Assembly (NCBI GenBank): GCA_034428455.1
Contig: DAOUHZ010000114.1
Location: 62,001-126,000, forward strand
Reading direction: 5' to 3'
DNA: 64,000 nucleotides
From: Bin87 sp034428455
Lineage (GTDB): Bacteria > Chloroflexota > Dehalococcoidia > Lucifugimonadales > UBA3495
The translations under genes and the position numbers were made by a program. The notes under the pieces were generated by a model. That model had not been told where the DNA came from and searched no databases. It was given only the letters and a program-made list of their open reading frames with translations. Positions 27,600 to 36,168 of this stretch are shown here, in pieces; within the stretch, counting starts at the first letter, position 1, and every line of letters starts with the position of its first letter.

Positions 27600-29048
27600 A
27601 TGTTGTCCGCCATCGCCAACCGCCGCTTGCTCCGCCCATACGTGAGGCGTTGGGCTGTGATTGCGACGTGCGCTCTCTTCATCTTTTTGGGAATGTTCGG
27701 CCTGGCAGGAGCCGGCGGCAGCGTCGGCGGCCAGGCGGAAACCGTCCTGAATTTGCGGGTTGAAAAGACCATCAGCCCGGTTAAAGTCCGCGTGATCCAA
27801 CGAGCGGTTAACCGGGCCAACGAGACCGGCGCCCAGTTGCTGATAATCGGTCTCGACACTCCGGGCGGCCTATACGACAGCACCCGCGAGATCGTCGAGA
27901 TCCTGCTGGGCTCACCCGTACCCGTCGCCGTCTTCGTGTCGCCGCGCGGAGCCCAGGCCGGATCGGCCGGAACGTTCATCACCGCGGCCGGCCACGTCGC
28001 CGCCATGACCCCCGGCTCCAACATCGGAGCTGCCACCCCGGTCTCCGGCACCGGTGAGGAAATCAGCGAAACCCTGGCCGACAAAGTCACCAACGACGCT
28101 GCCGCCCTCATCCGTGCCATCGCCGAGGAGCGTGGTCGCAACGCCGACGCACTGGAGGAAACCGTCCGCTCCGCTGCCTCTTACAGCGCCAGCGAGGCTC
28201 TGGAGGCCAACATCATCGACCTCATTGCTGACGACCTTCCAGCGCTGCTCGTCGCTCTGGATGGCCAAAGCGTGGCCACCATCGCCGGGGAAGAAACGCT
28301 CGAGTTGGCCGACGCCGAAATCCAGGAAGTCAAGATGCAATGGCGGGAGCGCTTCGTGGATTTCATCTCCAATCCCAACATCGCCTTCCTGCTTCTGACT
28401 TTGGGCAGCCTCGGCCTGGTGTTCGAGATGCTCACCCCCGGCGCTATCGGCCCTGGCGTCGCCGGCATCATCTGCCTGGGCCTCGGTTTTCTGGCCTTGG
28501 GCAATCTCCCCTTCAACTGGGCCGGTGTGGCGTTCATCCTCCTGGCGATTGTGTTGGCCGCTCTGGAGATCTTCGTGTCCGGATTCGGGGCTTTAGGCAT
28601 CGGCGCAGCGGTGAGCCTCGTGGTTGGGGGTCTACTTTTGTTTGGTGACTTTGGCGGGGGACGCATTTCTCCCCCCAGCTTTCCGACCGTGTCGGTGAAC
28701 CGCTGGGTGTTGGTCGGAGTAGGCGGCGTATTGCTGTCCATCGCCGGATATCTTGCGTATGAGGTGATCATGTCCCGAACCGGCCGAAGGCGAAGCGCCG
28801 GCAGAGGCGGGGTCAGCGGCAGCGACGGCCGCAGTTCACCCGGCGATCTCGTAGGACAGACCGGCGTGGTAACATCGGCCCTTCAACCTCGGGGCGTCGT
28901 CGCCCTGTCCGACGAAACCTGGTCCAGCGTCAGCAATGATGGTCTCACCATCCCGGCCGGCCGGCGCGTTCGCGTGGTCGCCGTGAGCGGCCTTCTGCTC
29001 ACCGTGGAGGCTGAGGGCGCTCCCGCCGCCGTAGAGGGCCAGGAATGA
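27600..29048 (+). CDS. nfeD: NfeD family membrane serine protease (NfeD1b type)
   Basis: 482 residues. Signal/anchor helix at residues 15-40, then a ClpP-like protease domain: LDTPGGLYDSTREIVE and RGAQAGSAGTFITAAG with the nucleophile Ser near residue 122, and the conserved Lys probably in DKVTNDAAAL. Four membrane helices follow (about 255-375), and a C-terminal OB-fold NfeD domain (about 420-482; VGQTGVVTSAL...VVAVSGLLLTVEAEG). Full-length NfeD works with SPFH/stomatin proteins in membrane quality control; the SPFH gene follows 55 bp later. Confidence 0.92.
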   Translation: MLSAIANRRLLRPYVRRWAVIATCALFIFLGMFGLAGAGGSVGGQAETVLNLRVEKTISPVKVRVIQRAVNRANETGAQLLIIGLDTPGGLYDSTREIVEILLGSPVPVAVFVSPRGAQAGSAGTFITAAGHVAAMTPGSNIGAATPVSGTGEEISETLADKVTNDAAALIRAIAEERGRNADALEETVRSAASYSASEALEANIIDLIADDLPALLVALDGQSVATIAGEETLELADAEIQEVKMQWRERFVDFISNPNIAFLLLTLGSLGLVFEMLTPGAIGPGVAGIICLGLGFLALGNLPFNWAGVAFILLAIVLAALEIFVSGFGALGIGAAVSLVVGGLLLFGDFGGGRISPPSFPTVSVNRWVLVGVGGVLLSIAGYLAYEVIMSRTGRRRSAGRGGVSGSDGRSSPGDLVGQTGVVTSALQPRGVVALSDETWSSVSNDGLTIPAGRRVRVVAVSGLLLTVEAEGAPAAVEGQE

Positions 29049-29057
29049 TGCTAGAAT
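29049..29057 (+). promoter_or_regulatory. Extended -10 element (TGCTAGAAT) before the SPFH gene
   Basis: TG-C-TAGAAT just after the nfeD stop and 46 nt before the SPFH start, with GGAGG in between. Suggests the SPFH gene can be transcribed independently of nfeD. Confidence 0.4.
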
Positions 29058-29103
29058 GAACTCGATAGACCAGAACACGCCGATCCGATAAGGAGGCACC
29101 AAC

Positions 29104-30015
29104 ATGGCCGCAGGGATTGTCGTCGTCCAGCAATATCAGCGCATGGTAGTCCAACGGTTCGGGACCTACATCGGCACCCGTGGTCCTGGACTGCGCTTCC
29201 TCATCCCCATCCTGTATCACGGCACCAAGGTTGACCTCCGCGAGCGCGTCACTCGTGTGCCCACCCAAAAGTACATCACCGCCGACAACGTCGTGGTGGA
29301 CATGGACTTCGTGATCTACTACCGCGTGATGGACGACCAGGTCGACCGCGCCGTGCTGGAAGTCCAGAACTTCGAGGCGGCCGTCATCAACCTGGCTTTC
29401 GCCACCCTGCGCTCCGTGATCGGCTCCCTGGATCTGGCGACCACGTTGTCCGAGCGTGAGCGCATCCGCGACGACGTCCAGATCCGCATGGATGAGGTCA
29501 CCACCCGTTGGGGGGTCAAGGTGTCCCAGGTCGAGATCAACGAGGTTGACCCGCCTCCCGGCGTCAAGGCGGCCATGGAGCGGCAGAAGTCTGCCGACGC
29601 CATCCGCACTGCGGAAATCACCGAGTCCGAAGGCCAGCGCCAGGCCGCCATCAACCTAGCGGAGGGCGAACGCCAGTCCGCCATCCTGCGGGCTCAGGGC
29701 CAGCGGGAGTCCGAAATCCTCCAGGCCGAGGGCGACCAGCAGGCCCAAGTCCTGCGTGCCGAGGGCTTCAGCACCGCGCTGGAGCGCATCTTCAGCGTAG
29801 CCAGCACGGTGGATGCCCGCACGATGAGCCTCCAGTACTTCGACACCCTCAAGTCCCTGGGCGAGAGCCCGTCCACCAAGTTCATCTTCCCCATGGAGTT
29901 CACGTCCATGCTATCCCCCTTCCTCGGCATGGGAGGGATGAACCCACCCGACGGCGGCAACAACCGCGGCAACTCGGGCAACGGGACCACGGCAGACAAC
30001 GAAAACCGCAACTGA
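29104..30015 (+). CDS. SPFH/band 7 (slipin-like) protein
   Basis: 303 residues. RGPGLRFLIPILYHGTKVDLRERVTRVPTQ and DNVVVDMDFVIYYRVMD are the band 7 core (residues about 10-150); a long Ala/Glu/Gln coiled-coil follows (170-235), then a Gly/Asn-rich tail. Unlike most slipins there is no hydrophobic N-terminal anchor: the protein begins MAAGIVVVQQYQRM directly with the first SPFH strand. Partner of NfeD by adjacency; membrane attachment would have to come from NfeD or from the hydrophobic strand edges. Confidence 0.88.
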   Translation: MAAGIVVVQQYQRMVVQRFGTYIGTRGPGLRFLIPILYHGTKVDLRERVTRVPTQKYITADNVVVDMDFVIYYRVMDDQVDRAVLEVQNFEAAVINLAFATLRSVIGSLDLATTLSERERIRDDVQIRMDEVTTRWGVKVSQVEINEVDPPPGVKAAMERQKSADAIRTAEITESEGQRQAAINLAEGERQSAILRAQGQRESEILQAEGDQQAQVLRAEGFSTALERIFSVASTVDARTMSLQYFDTLKSLGESPSTKFIFPMEFTSMLSPFLGMGGMNPPDGGNNRGNSGNGTTADNENRN

Positions 30016-30040
30016 GTCCTATCCCAAAAGATAGTGTCGA

Positions 30041-30067
30041 TGGGAACAGCCAAAGCAGCTGTTCCCA
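30041..30067 (+). terminator. Hairpin after the SPFH gene
   Basis: Perfect 10-bp stem TGGGAACAGC / GCTGTTCCCA with a 7-nt loop, 25 nt after the SPFH stop. No strong T-run. Confidence 0.55.
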
Positions 30068-30094
30068 ATGATTTGGAACTAGGAAGGGAATGCC

Positions 30095-30607
30095 ATGCGA
30101 GCACCAGACGATAGGATGTGGATGATACGAGCCGAGTGGGATGGAACGGTCCTACATCACTTTCTTGATGACGGCGTTGCGTATCTCGGGTAGGGCGAGA
30201 CCGGCATCATCTACCCGGAAATTTCTAGGCAGGAGGTACGGGGGCGCGTAGAACGAGCCAACCCCACGATGCACCCCAACGCGATTGGAAACGCTACTAG
30301 GTGCATCTGGGAGTTCTGTCGCGAAGTTCGGATTGGCGATACCGTTGTAACCTATAACCCGCCGGAGCGGTTGTACCACATAGGCGTAGTGAGGTCCGAT
30401 GCTGATTTTGAAATTGACACTGGCATTTGGGTTGATCACGCTACCATGGACGAGTACGAAGTGCCTCGCTACGTGCGCAAAGTTGACTGGGGCCCCACCG
30501 TCTCCCGGGATCGCCTGTCCCCCGCGGCCCAAAAGTACTTGGGCCGGCCACCGACGCACTTTAGGCTACCCGCCGAGATAGTAGAAGAAATCCGCCGGCT
30601 TTGCTGA
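30095..30607 (+). pseudogene. Mrr-N-like restriction protein domain interrupted by one in-frame amber codon
   Basis: From ATG 30095 (AGGAAGGGA upstream) the frame reads MRAPDDRMWMIRAEWDG...VAYLG, then TAG at 30191-30193, then continues without further stops as GETGIIYPEISRQEVRGRVERA... to 30607 (170 codons). The N-terminal motif RMWMIRA, the expected Trp at the stop position (YLG-W-GETG) and the later WEFCREVRIGDTVVTYNP match the N-terminal winged/PUA-like domain of Mrr-type restriction proteins. The Mrr catalytic domain is absent. TGG to TAG is a single change, so this is a recent pseudogene, a sequencing error, or a translated C-terminal part from 30269. Confidence 0.65.
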
Positions 30608-30636
30608 CGAAGCCGCCTCCATAGAAGGAGAGAGTA

Positions 30637-30888
30637 ATGGCAGCCAATGTGCCGCCAGATGGCGAGGAAATGCTGCGCCAGATGCAGGAAGATGACGCGG
30701 TCAACTACGACCTCAATGAGCGCACTCGGCACGAGTTGATGCGAGGAACGTTCACCAATATAGGAACGCTAATCAAAATCGGGTTCTGGGTAGGCGTGGG
30801 GCTCGGTCTGGGAGGGATGATCTTCTGGTTGATCGCGATGCTACTGGCTTGGCCATTTCTCGGTTCGATTATGGAAGCGTACCCCTAG
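30637..30888 (+). CDS. Small membrane protein, function unknown
   Basis: 83 residues: a charged N-terminal half (MLRQMQEDDAVNYDLNERTRHEL) and one or two hydrophobic segments at about residues 45-78 rich in Gly. AAGGAG precedes the ATG. It lies 29 bp behind the interrupted Mrr-N-like gene and may belong to the same acquired segment. No family recognised. Confidence 0.6.
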   Translation: MAANVPPDGEEMLRQMQEDDAVNYDLNERTRHELMRGTFTNIGTLIKIGFWVGVGLGLGGMIFWLIAMLLAWPFLGSIMEAYP

Positions 30889-30933
30889 CATTACGTCCAG
30901 CTGTGCAGGCAGACGCTGGGTGAAGCGATGCCG

Positions 30934-31383
30934 TTAATCTTTCTTCTCGTCGTTTTTGGCGTCTTTTTCTTCTTGGTCCCGACGTATCCTCGCGGCCATG
31001 GCTTCCAATTCTTCTGGCGAAAGCCCTTCAGTCAGACCTCGCAGTATGCGGCGCTTCAAGCCTATAGGCGTTTTGGCTATTAGCATCTGTACCCCCGCTT
31101 CAACTGTGTCCTTGGCAATGATCGCCACTTCCACGCTCAGCCATATCATACAGATGCTGAACGCTTGGTCAACCGGCTCTGGCCCTAGCAACTCCGAAAA
31201 GACCGACCTCACGTTGAGCGGGTTGAAGTGAGCTAGCGCGTCGGTCAGCAAAACCCGCGCCGCCCAAAACCCCGCCCAAATCATGCACACCGCTATACGC
31301 GCCATCCGCGTCAGCGGAACTCCCGCCACCGACGCTAGAAGCGAATCGTCCCCGTCAACCCCACGTCGCCGCTCGCCGCTCAT
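30934..31383 (-). CDS. Membrane protein with charged C-terminal tail
   Basis: 149 residues, two probable membrane helices (about 27-50 and 73-95) and a C-terminal basic/acidic tail (MAARIRRDQEEKDAKNDEKKD). The ATG overlaps the meaB stop as ATGA, so it is translated from the same message. Function unknown. Confidence 0.6.
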   Translation of the reverse strand: MSGERRRGVDGDDSLLASVAGVPLTRMARIAVCMIWAGFWAARVLLTDALAHFNPLNVRSVFSELLGPEPVDQAFSICMIWLSVEVAIIAKDTVEAGVQMLIAKTPIGLKRRILRGLTEGLSPEELEAMAARIRRDQEEKDAKNDEKKD

Positions 31384-32357
31384 AGTGTCAGCGCATCACC
31401 CGGTACGTTTCCTCTCAATGCGCCGTCGTTCCTCAGCAACTCCATCGCCGCCCCGTACGGCTCCGCATTCTTACCGTCTATCTGTCTTAGTAGCTCACCC
31501 AACTCCGCGTCCGCCGACAACCGCTCGATGATCCGGCGGTACAGTTCCTCCTGCACCGTTTCCAGGAATTCCGCCCGCCGGCGCTCGGCCCGCCGCTTTT
31601 CCAGCGCGCCCGTGTCGTTCATGTATTCGCGGTGGGTGGTAACGCTGTCCCACAGTTCGCCGATACCAACGTTGGCGTATGCTTGGGTCAGCAGCACCGG
31701 CGGGTTCCAGCCGTCGCCCAGGTCCGACAATTGCAACATCGCCGTCACCGCCGCCGAAAGCTGGCTGGCTCCGTCCCGGTCAGCCTTGTTGATTACATAA
31801 AGATCGGCGATCTCCATGACACCAGCCTTGAGCGTCTGGATCGAGTCCCCCGACTCCGGCGTCATCGTGACCACCACGGTGTCCGCGACGCCCATGATGC
31901 CCAACTCGGTCTGGCCCACGCCCACCGTTTCTACCAGCGTCACGTCCTTTCCGGCCGCATCCAGGGTGCGCACCATGCTCTTCACGATGCGCGGCAGCCC
32001 ACCGGATTGTCCCCTCGTGGCCACGCTGCGGATGAACACGCCGTCATCCAGGTAGTGCCGCTGCATCCGGATGCGGTCGCCCAGCAGCGCCCCGCCGGTA
32101 AACGGGCTGGTCGGATCAACGGCGAGGATGCCTACGGTGAGTCCCATCCCCCGCAGGTGCTCGGCCAGCCGGTCCACCAGCGTGCTCTTGCCCACGCCCG
32201 GGGGCCCGGTGATGCCTACCGCGTACCCGGCTCCGGTATGTGGGTCCAGCGCGGCCATCGCCTCTGCTGCTGCTGGATCGCCGCGCTCCAGCAGCGTCAG
32301 CACCCGCGACAGGGCTCGCAATTCACCATCAAGCACGCGCTCGGCCAGTTCGCTCAT
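31380..32357 (-). CDS. meaB: MeaB/ArgK-family GTPase, methylmalonyl-CoA mutase chaperone
   Basis: 325 residues. Walker A GPPGVGKST (51-59), VDPTSPFTGGALLGDRIRM, TVGVGQTE (switch region) and NKADRDG (guanine specificity) define the MeaB G3E GTPase. MeaB guards the loading and repair of adenosylcobalamin on methylmalonyl-CoA mutase; the mutase itself is not in this window, but the B12 cluster at 4.5-13.3 kb fits a B12-using cell. ATG 32357 is preceded by AGGAGAAGG. Confidence 0.93.
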   Translation of the reverse strand: MSELAERVLDGELRALSRVLTLLERGDPAAAEAMAALDPHTGAGYAVGITGPPGVGKSTLVDRLAEHLRGMGLTVGILAVDPTSPFTGGALLGDRIRMQRHYLDDGVFIRSVATRGQSGGLPRIVKSMVRTLDAAGKDVTLVETVGVGQTELGIMGVADTVVVTMTPESGDSIQTLKAGVMEIADLYVINKADRDGASQLSAAVTAMLQLSDLGDGWNPPVLLTQAYANVGIGELWDSVTTHREYMNDTGALEKRRAERRRAEFLETVQEELYRRIIERLSADAELGELLRQIDGKNAEPYGAAMELLRNDGALRGNVPGDALTL

Positions 32358-32530
32358 CCTTCTCCTATGCGACGAAAATCGTAATATATGCAACGAAACA
32401 CGGCGGCCAATTTAGCATCGGCCCAATCTCGGGTCAAGGACGGTCGCATTGCTCACCCTTAACAACTCCCGCACCAGGGGTTATCATCGTTGCGCTTTCA
32501 AACCCACGCTTGGACCCCGAGGTGACCTCC

Positions 32531-33406
32531 ATGACTACCCGCTCCGAAACCCTCAACGGCCGCGTCGCCATCGTAACCGGCGCTGCCAGCCCCATCGGCA
32601 TGGGCCGCTCCATCACCACCGGCCTGGTTCGCGCCGGCGCTCGCGTCGCCATGCTGGACATCAACCAGGACTGGCTCGATCAGTCGGCCAACGACCTCCG
32701 CGAGATCGGTGGTGACGAGTGCGTGCTGCCCATTATCGCCGACGTCACCGATCCCGACTCCGTGCAGAACGCCGTGCAGCGCACCATCAGCGAGATGGGC
32801 GGGCTCCACATCCTCGTCAACAACGCCGGCATCAACCCCCGCACCGCGGGATTCGGCGGCAGCGCCTCCGGCAGCCGCACCGGATTCTTCGATATCGTTC
32901 CCGACGCCTGGCTGAAGGTCATCTCGGTGAACCTCAGCGGCCCGTTCCTCATGGCCAACGCCGTTGCCGGCCACATGATGGAACAGGGCTTTGGCCGCAT
33001 CATTGGCGTGACTACCAGCATGGACACCATGTGGCGCAAGGGCGGCGCGCCCTACGGTCCGTCCAAGGCGGGACACGAAGCCCTGGTCGCCATCATGGCC
33101 CAGGATCTCGAGGGCACCGGCGTCACCGCCAACGTTCTGACCCCCGGCGGCGCCACCGCCACCAACATGGTTCTGCCGCCGGAGGGCGCCACGGCCGACG
33201 CGCTCATCCAGCCCGAGGTCATGCAGGCCCCCGTGGTTTGGATCGCATCCGACGACGCCAGCGACTGGAACGGTCGCCGCATCATCGCCTACTACTGGGA
33301 CGAATCCCTGCCCCTGGAAGAGCGTCTCGAAAAATGCGGCGCGCCCGCCGCCTGGCCCCAGCTGGGTTTGCAGGCTGTACATCCTGACTGGTTCGGCCGC
33401 GGCTGA
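32531..33406 (+). CDS. SDR-family oxidoreductase
   Basis: 291 residues. TGAASPIGMG (16-25) cofactor loop with an unusual Ala-Ser-Pro-Ile stretch, NNAG (97-100), catalytic Ser163, Tyr175 and Lys179 (YGPSK). Asp43 after strand 2 (MLDINQ) favours NAD. The C-terminal extension ends PDWFGRG. Start ATG 32531 follows GAGGTGACC. Substrate unknown; stands alone and ends in a hairpin. Confidence 0.9.
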   Translation: MTTRSETLNGRVAIVTGAASPIGMGRSITTGLVRAGARVAMLDINQDWLDQSANDLREIGGDECVLPIIADVTDPDSVQNAVQRTISEMGGLHILVNNAGINPRTAGFGGSASGSRTGFFDIVPDAWLKVISVNLSGPFLMANAVAGHMMEQGFGRIIGVTTSMDTMWRKGGAPYGPSKAGHEALVAIMAQDLEGTGVTANVLTPGGATATNMVLPPEGATADALIQPEVMQAPVVWIASDDASDWNGRRIIAYYWDESLPLEERLEKCGAPAAWPQLGLQAVHPDWFGRG

Positions 33407-33433
33407 CCACAACCACGAACCCATTAAAGAGAA

Positions 33434-33456
33434 GGGGCGGGTTTCAAACCCGCCCC
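33434..33456. terminator. Palindromic terminator after the SDR gene
   Basis: GGGGCGGGTTT / AAACCCGCCCC around a single C, effectively an 8-bp GC stem with a TTTCAAA loop, followed by GTTT. Lies between convergent genes and can serve both. Confidence 0.65.
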
Positions 33457-33487
33457 GTTTCCGCTGCGCCAATAAGCTTTCGGGCGT

Positions 33488-33874
33488 TTATCCGTTGGAA
33501 AGAGCCTCCGCTTCATCGATATAGAGATCGGTTTCCCGGACGCGCCGCTCCGTATGCCGGTTACAGGCGCCAGTGTAAAAACAAGCGCCGTGCAACTGGC
33601 TGAGCCGGCTATAATATCGTCCCTGCAGGGAGTTGGGTGCGCGGCCTGAGTCCACCAAGTCGTCCAGGCAGCTGCTGGTAAATCCGGTTGGCCCGGGCTC
33701 TTCTCCCATGAGGGCAAGGATCAAAGCGTCGGTGGCGCGCTTGGTAGCGCACCAAGCCTTCTCAGCGGCGTCGCGGATGTCGTTCTGTTCCAGCCGTTCA
33801 AGAGCTTGGGAGTGCATCTGGCGGGCATCTGCGAAGATTTCGTCAACGCGGTCCCGGATTGAAGCGGTGGTCAT
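33488..33874 (-). CDS. PaREP1/HEPN-like helical protein downstream of the CysRS fusion
   Basis: 128 residues, all-helical. DAAEKAWCATKRATDALILALMG and later RLSQLHGACFYTG match the layout of PaREP1/HEPN-like proteins: an Ala-rich helix with Ala-Trp/Lys, then Leu-His near a Phe-Tyr. The RLSQLH stretch also fits a minimal RxxxxH motif. ATG 33874 lies 17 nt after the cysS-fusion stop, so it is probably in that operon. Similar proteins are encoded at 43146-43888. Function unknown; HEPN proteins are often RNases or toxins, but that is only family context. Confidence 0.5.
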   Translation of the reverse strand: MTTASIRDRVDEIFADARQMHSQALERLEQNDIRDAAEKAWCATKRATDALILALMGEEPGPTGFTSSCLDDLVDSGRAPNSLQGRYYSRLSQLHGACFYTGACNRHTERRVRETDLYIDEAEALSNG

Positions 33875-33891
33875 ATTCTTGATTCCTTGGG

Positions 33892-36102
33892 CTAGTGCCG
33901 GAACCCCGTATCGAAACCCCGCGCGTTGGGGTTGATCAGCAGGTCGGGACGGCCGCCCCAGCGCTTCAGGAACCGGCCGAAGTTTTTGCGGCTCAGTTCG
34001 TCCCGCTGGTTCTCCTCCAGTTCTTCCCACTGGCGGTGTTCGTGGCGAACTAGGGGCAGGCTGCTGTCGCACACCACCCGGTAGCCGGCGTTCTTGAACT
34101 GGAAGCAGTAGTCGATATCCAGGTTGCGGTAGAAGCGGAACGATTCGTGCATCAACCCCACGGAGGGCAGGTCGGCTCTGCGGAACGCCATGCAGTACGC
34201 CTGCATCGCGTCGGCGTCGCCCCGATCCACTTCCTCGTGGAAGTGCTGCATGTCGTCCGTCGTAAGGCCGTACGGCCCGAACACGCCGATGCTGTTGTCT
34301 GCCAGGTGTTCCGCTACCGGGGCCAGGATATCCCCGACAACCTCGGTCGAGGCGTCCAGCAGCACGATGTACCGTCCGCGCGCCTGCTTCAGGCCGATGT
34401 TCTTGCCGGCGGCGTCTCCCACCACGTGGTCGCAGTGGATCACCCGCACGTTCGCGTGCTCGGCCTGCGCCTCCTCCAGGTACTCCGCCGTGCCATCAGT
34501 CGACCCGTTGTCCACGACGATGACTTCAACCGAGGCTCCGCCCGTGTGCCGCAGCACTGCCTGAACGCATCGCCGCACATCGTCAACGTAATCGTAGGCG
34601 TTGACCAGGAACGTGAAGTCGTACAGGTCCGGTTCGTCCAGAACGGAAGGCACTTCCCGCGATGCGGACACCGAGGGCCATCGCGCCTCTTGCAGTTCCA
34701 GCGGCGTCTGCGGACGCACCAGAGTCGCAACTCCCGTGTCCTGCACCACCATGCCGCCTTCCACCATCTGCGAGCGCAACGTGTCGGCATCCCCATACGA
34801 CGCCTGCTGCCGCAGCGCGGCCCGACGCTCCACGGCATCGCTGTTCTGAGCGCCAATTTCGTACTGCTGCGGCACCTCGTCCAGGTCCAGGCCGAACACG
34901 CGGTCAAAATCCAGGATCAGTTTCAGCTTGTCCGCCGCCGGCAGCTCGGACCGGACCATGGCCCAGGTAATCGCCAATGCCGTGGGCAAGTCCAGGTCAT
35001 TGTGCACCGCGTCCCAGAACTTAGCCTGCCACTCCTGGCCCTCGACGCTAAGGTCGTGGTGACCCGAGCCGTTCCCCGACATGTTGCGCCACACCCAGAT
35101 GCGGTTCCGGAGGCCGGTCAGCGCCTTCTCCGCCGCCCGCAGCGACGTGAAGGTGAAGTTCATCCGGTGCCGATACCGAACCGTCATGCACAGGTATCGG
35201 AACGCCAGCGGGTCGAACCCCCGGGTCGACAGGTCCTCGATCAGGAACACGTTCCCGGCCGACTTTGCCATCTTGGCTCCGTCTGCCAGCAAGTGCTGCC
35301 CGTGCACCCAGTAGTTCACGTGCCGCTCACCGAACGCCCCTTCGCTCTGGGCGATTTCGTCCTCGTGGTGCGGGAAGACGTTGTCCACACCGCCAGTGTG
35401 GATGTCGAACTTCTCGCCGAGGTACCGGTGCGCCATGGCGGAACACTCGATGTGCCAGCCAGGGAAACCTTCGCCCCACGGGCTGTCCCATTTGACATCC
35501 CGGCCCGGCTCCGCTGCCTTCCAGAGGGTGAAGTCCCTCGGGTCGCGCTTCAGAGGGTCCGCCTCCGCCCGCACGCCCTCCAGCAGGTCGCCGCCGAAGT
35601 TGCGCGACAACTTCCCATATTCGGGATAGCTGTTCACGTCAAAGTAGATGTTGCCGCCTGCTTCGTACGCGGCGCCATTGTCCATCAGCGTGCCCACCAT
35701 CTCCAGCATTTCGGGGATGTGGTGCGACGCCCAGGGAAACACGTGCGCCGGGAGTATGTTGATCCTTTCCTCGTCCTGCCAGAACACATCGGCATAGAAC
35801 TCGCCGATCTCCTGAAGGGACTTGCCCTCGGCCAGCGCGGCCATGATCATCTTGTCGCCGCCGGCTTCGGCCAGTTCCTGGCGCATGTGTCCCACGTCGG
35901 TGATGTTCTTGATGTGGTAGACCTCGTTGCCGTCGGCCACCAGTATCCGGCGAATCCAGTCCGCCATCAGGTACGTGCGCAGGTTCCCGATGTGCGCGTA
36001 CCTATAAACCGTAGGCCCGCAGGTGTACATCGACACCTTGCCGGGCGTCATCGGCCGGATCTCCTCGACGTTTTTCGTCAGGGTGTTGTAGATGCGTAAC
36101 AT
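33892..36102 (-). CDS. cysS: Cysteinyl-tRNA synthetase fused to a family-2 glycosyltransferase
   Basis: 736 residues in one open frame. Residues 1-475 are CysRS: Cys28 in TCGP, HIGN (37-40), GWHIECSAMA with Cys221, HHEDE with His246 and Glu250 (the zinc ligands), KMAKS (278-282), and a C-terminal helical domain ending YGDADTLRSQMVEGG. After a short linker (476-495), residues 496-736 are a GT-A fold: FLVNAYDYVDDVRRCVQAVL, DNGSTDGT (532-539), AAGKNIGLKQARGRYIVLLDAST and FYRNLDIDYCFQFKNAGYRV. Both halves look intact. CysRS is normally about 460 residues, so the glycosyltransferase is an addition. ATG 36102 has GGAGGTAGAGG upstream. I know of no common precedent. Confidence 0.9.
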   Translation of the reverse strand: MLRIYNTLTKNVEEIRPMTPGKVSMYTCGPTVYRYAHIGNLRTYLMADWIRRILVADGNEVYHIKNITDVGHMRQELAEAGGDKMIMAALAEGKSLQEIGEFYADVFWQDEERINILPAHVFPWASHHIPEMLEMVGTLMDNGAAYEAGGNIYFDVNSYPEYGKLSRNFGGDLLEGVRAEADPLKRDPRDFTLWKAAEPGRDVKWDSPWGEGFPGWHIECSAMAHRYLGEKFDIHTGGVDNVFPHHEDEIAQSEGAFGERHVNYWVHGQHLLADGAKMAKSAGNVFLIEDLSTRGFDPLAFRYLCMTVRYRHRMNFTFTSLRAAEKALTGLRNRIWVWRNMSGNGSGHHDLSVEGQEWQAKFWDAVHNDLDLPTALAITWAMVRSELPAADKLKLILDFDRVFGLDLDEVPQQYEIGAQNSDAVERRAALRQQASYGDADTLRSQMVEGGMVVQDTGVATLVRPQTPLELQEARWPSVSASREVPSVLDEPDLYDFTFLVNAYDYVDDVRRCVQAVLRHTGGASVEVIVVDNGSTDGTAEYLEEAQAEHANVRVIHCDHVVGDAAGKNIGLKQARGRYIVLLDASTEVVGDILAPVAEHLADNSIGVFGPYGLTTDDMQHFHEEVDRGDADAMQAYCMAFRRADLPSVGLMHESFRFYRNLDIDYCFQFKNAGYRVVCDSSLPLVRHEHRQWEELEENQRDELSRKNFGRFLKRWGGRPDLLINPNARGFDTGFRH

Positions 36103-36133
36103 ACCTCTACCTCCGGCGGGCGCAGTTGGCACA

Positions 36134-36142
36134 AGTTTAGCA
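36134..36142 (-). promoter_or_regulatory. Extended -10 element (TGCTAAACT) for the cysS fusion
   Basis: Minus-strand TG-C-TAAACT 32 nt before the cysS start codon. One of several TGCTAnnnT words in front of genes in this window. Confidence 0.45.
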
Positions 36143-36168
36143 CGCACGTCGCCCGCTTTGCACTCGCG

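Noticed and set aside
34147..36099. 650-residue plus-strand open frame opposite the CysRS fusion
   Set aside because: No ribosome site or motifs; composition (Arg/His/Val/Leu) is typical of an antisense shadow of a GC-rich gene.
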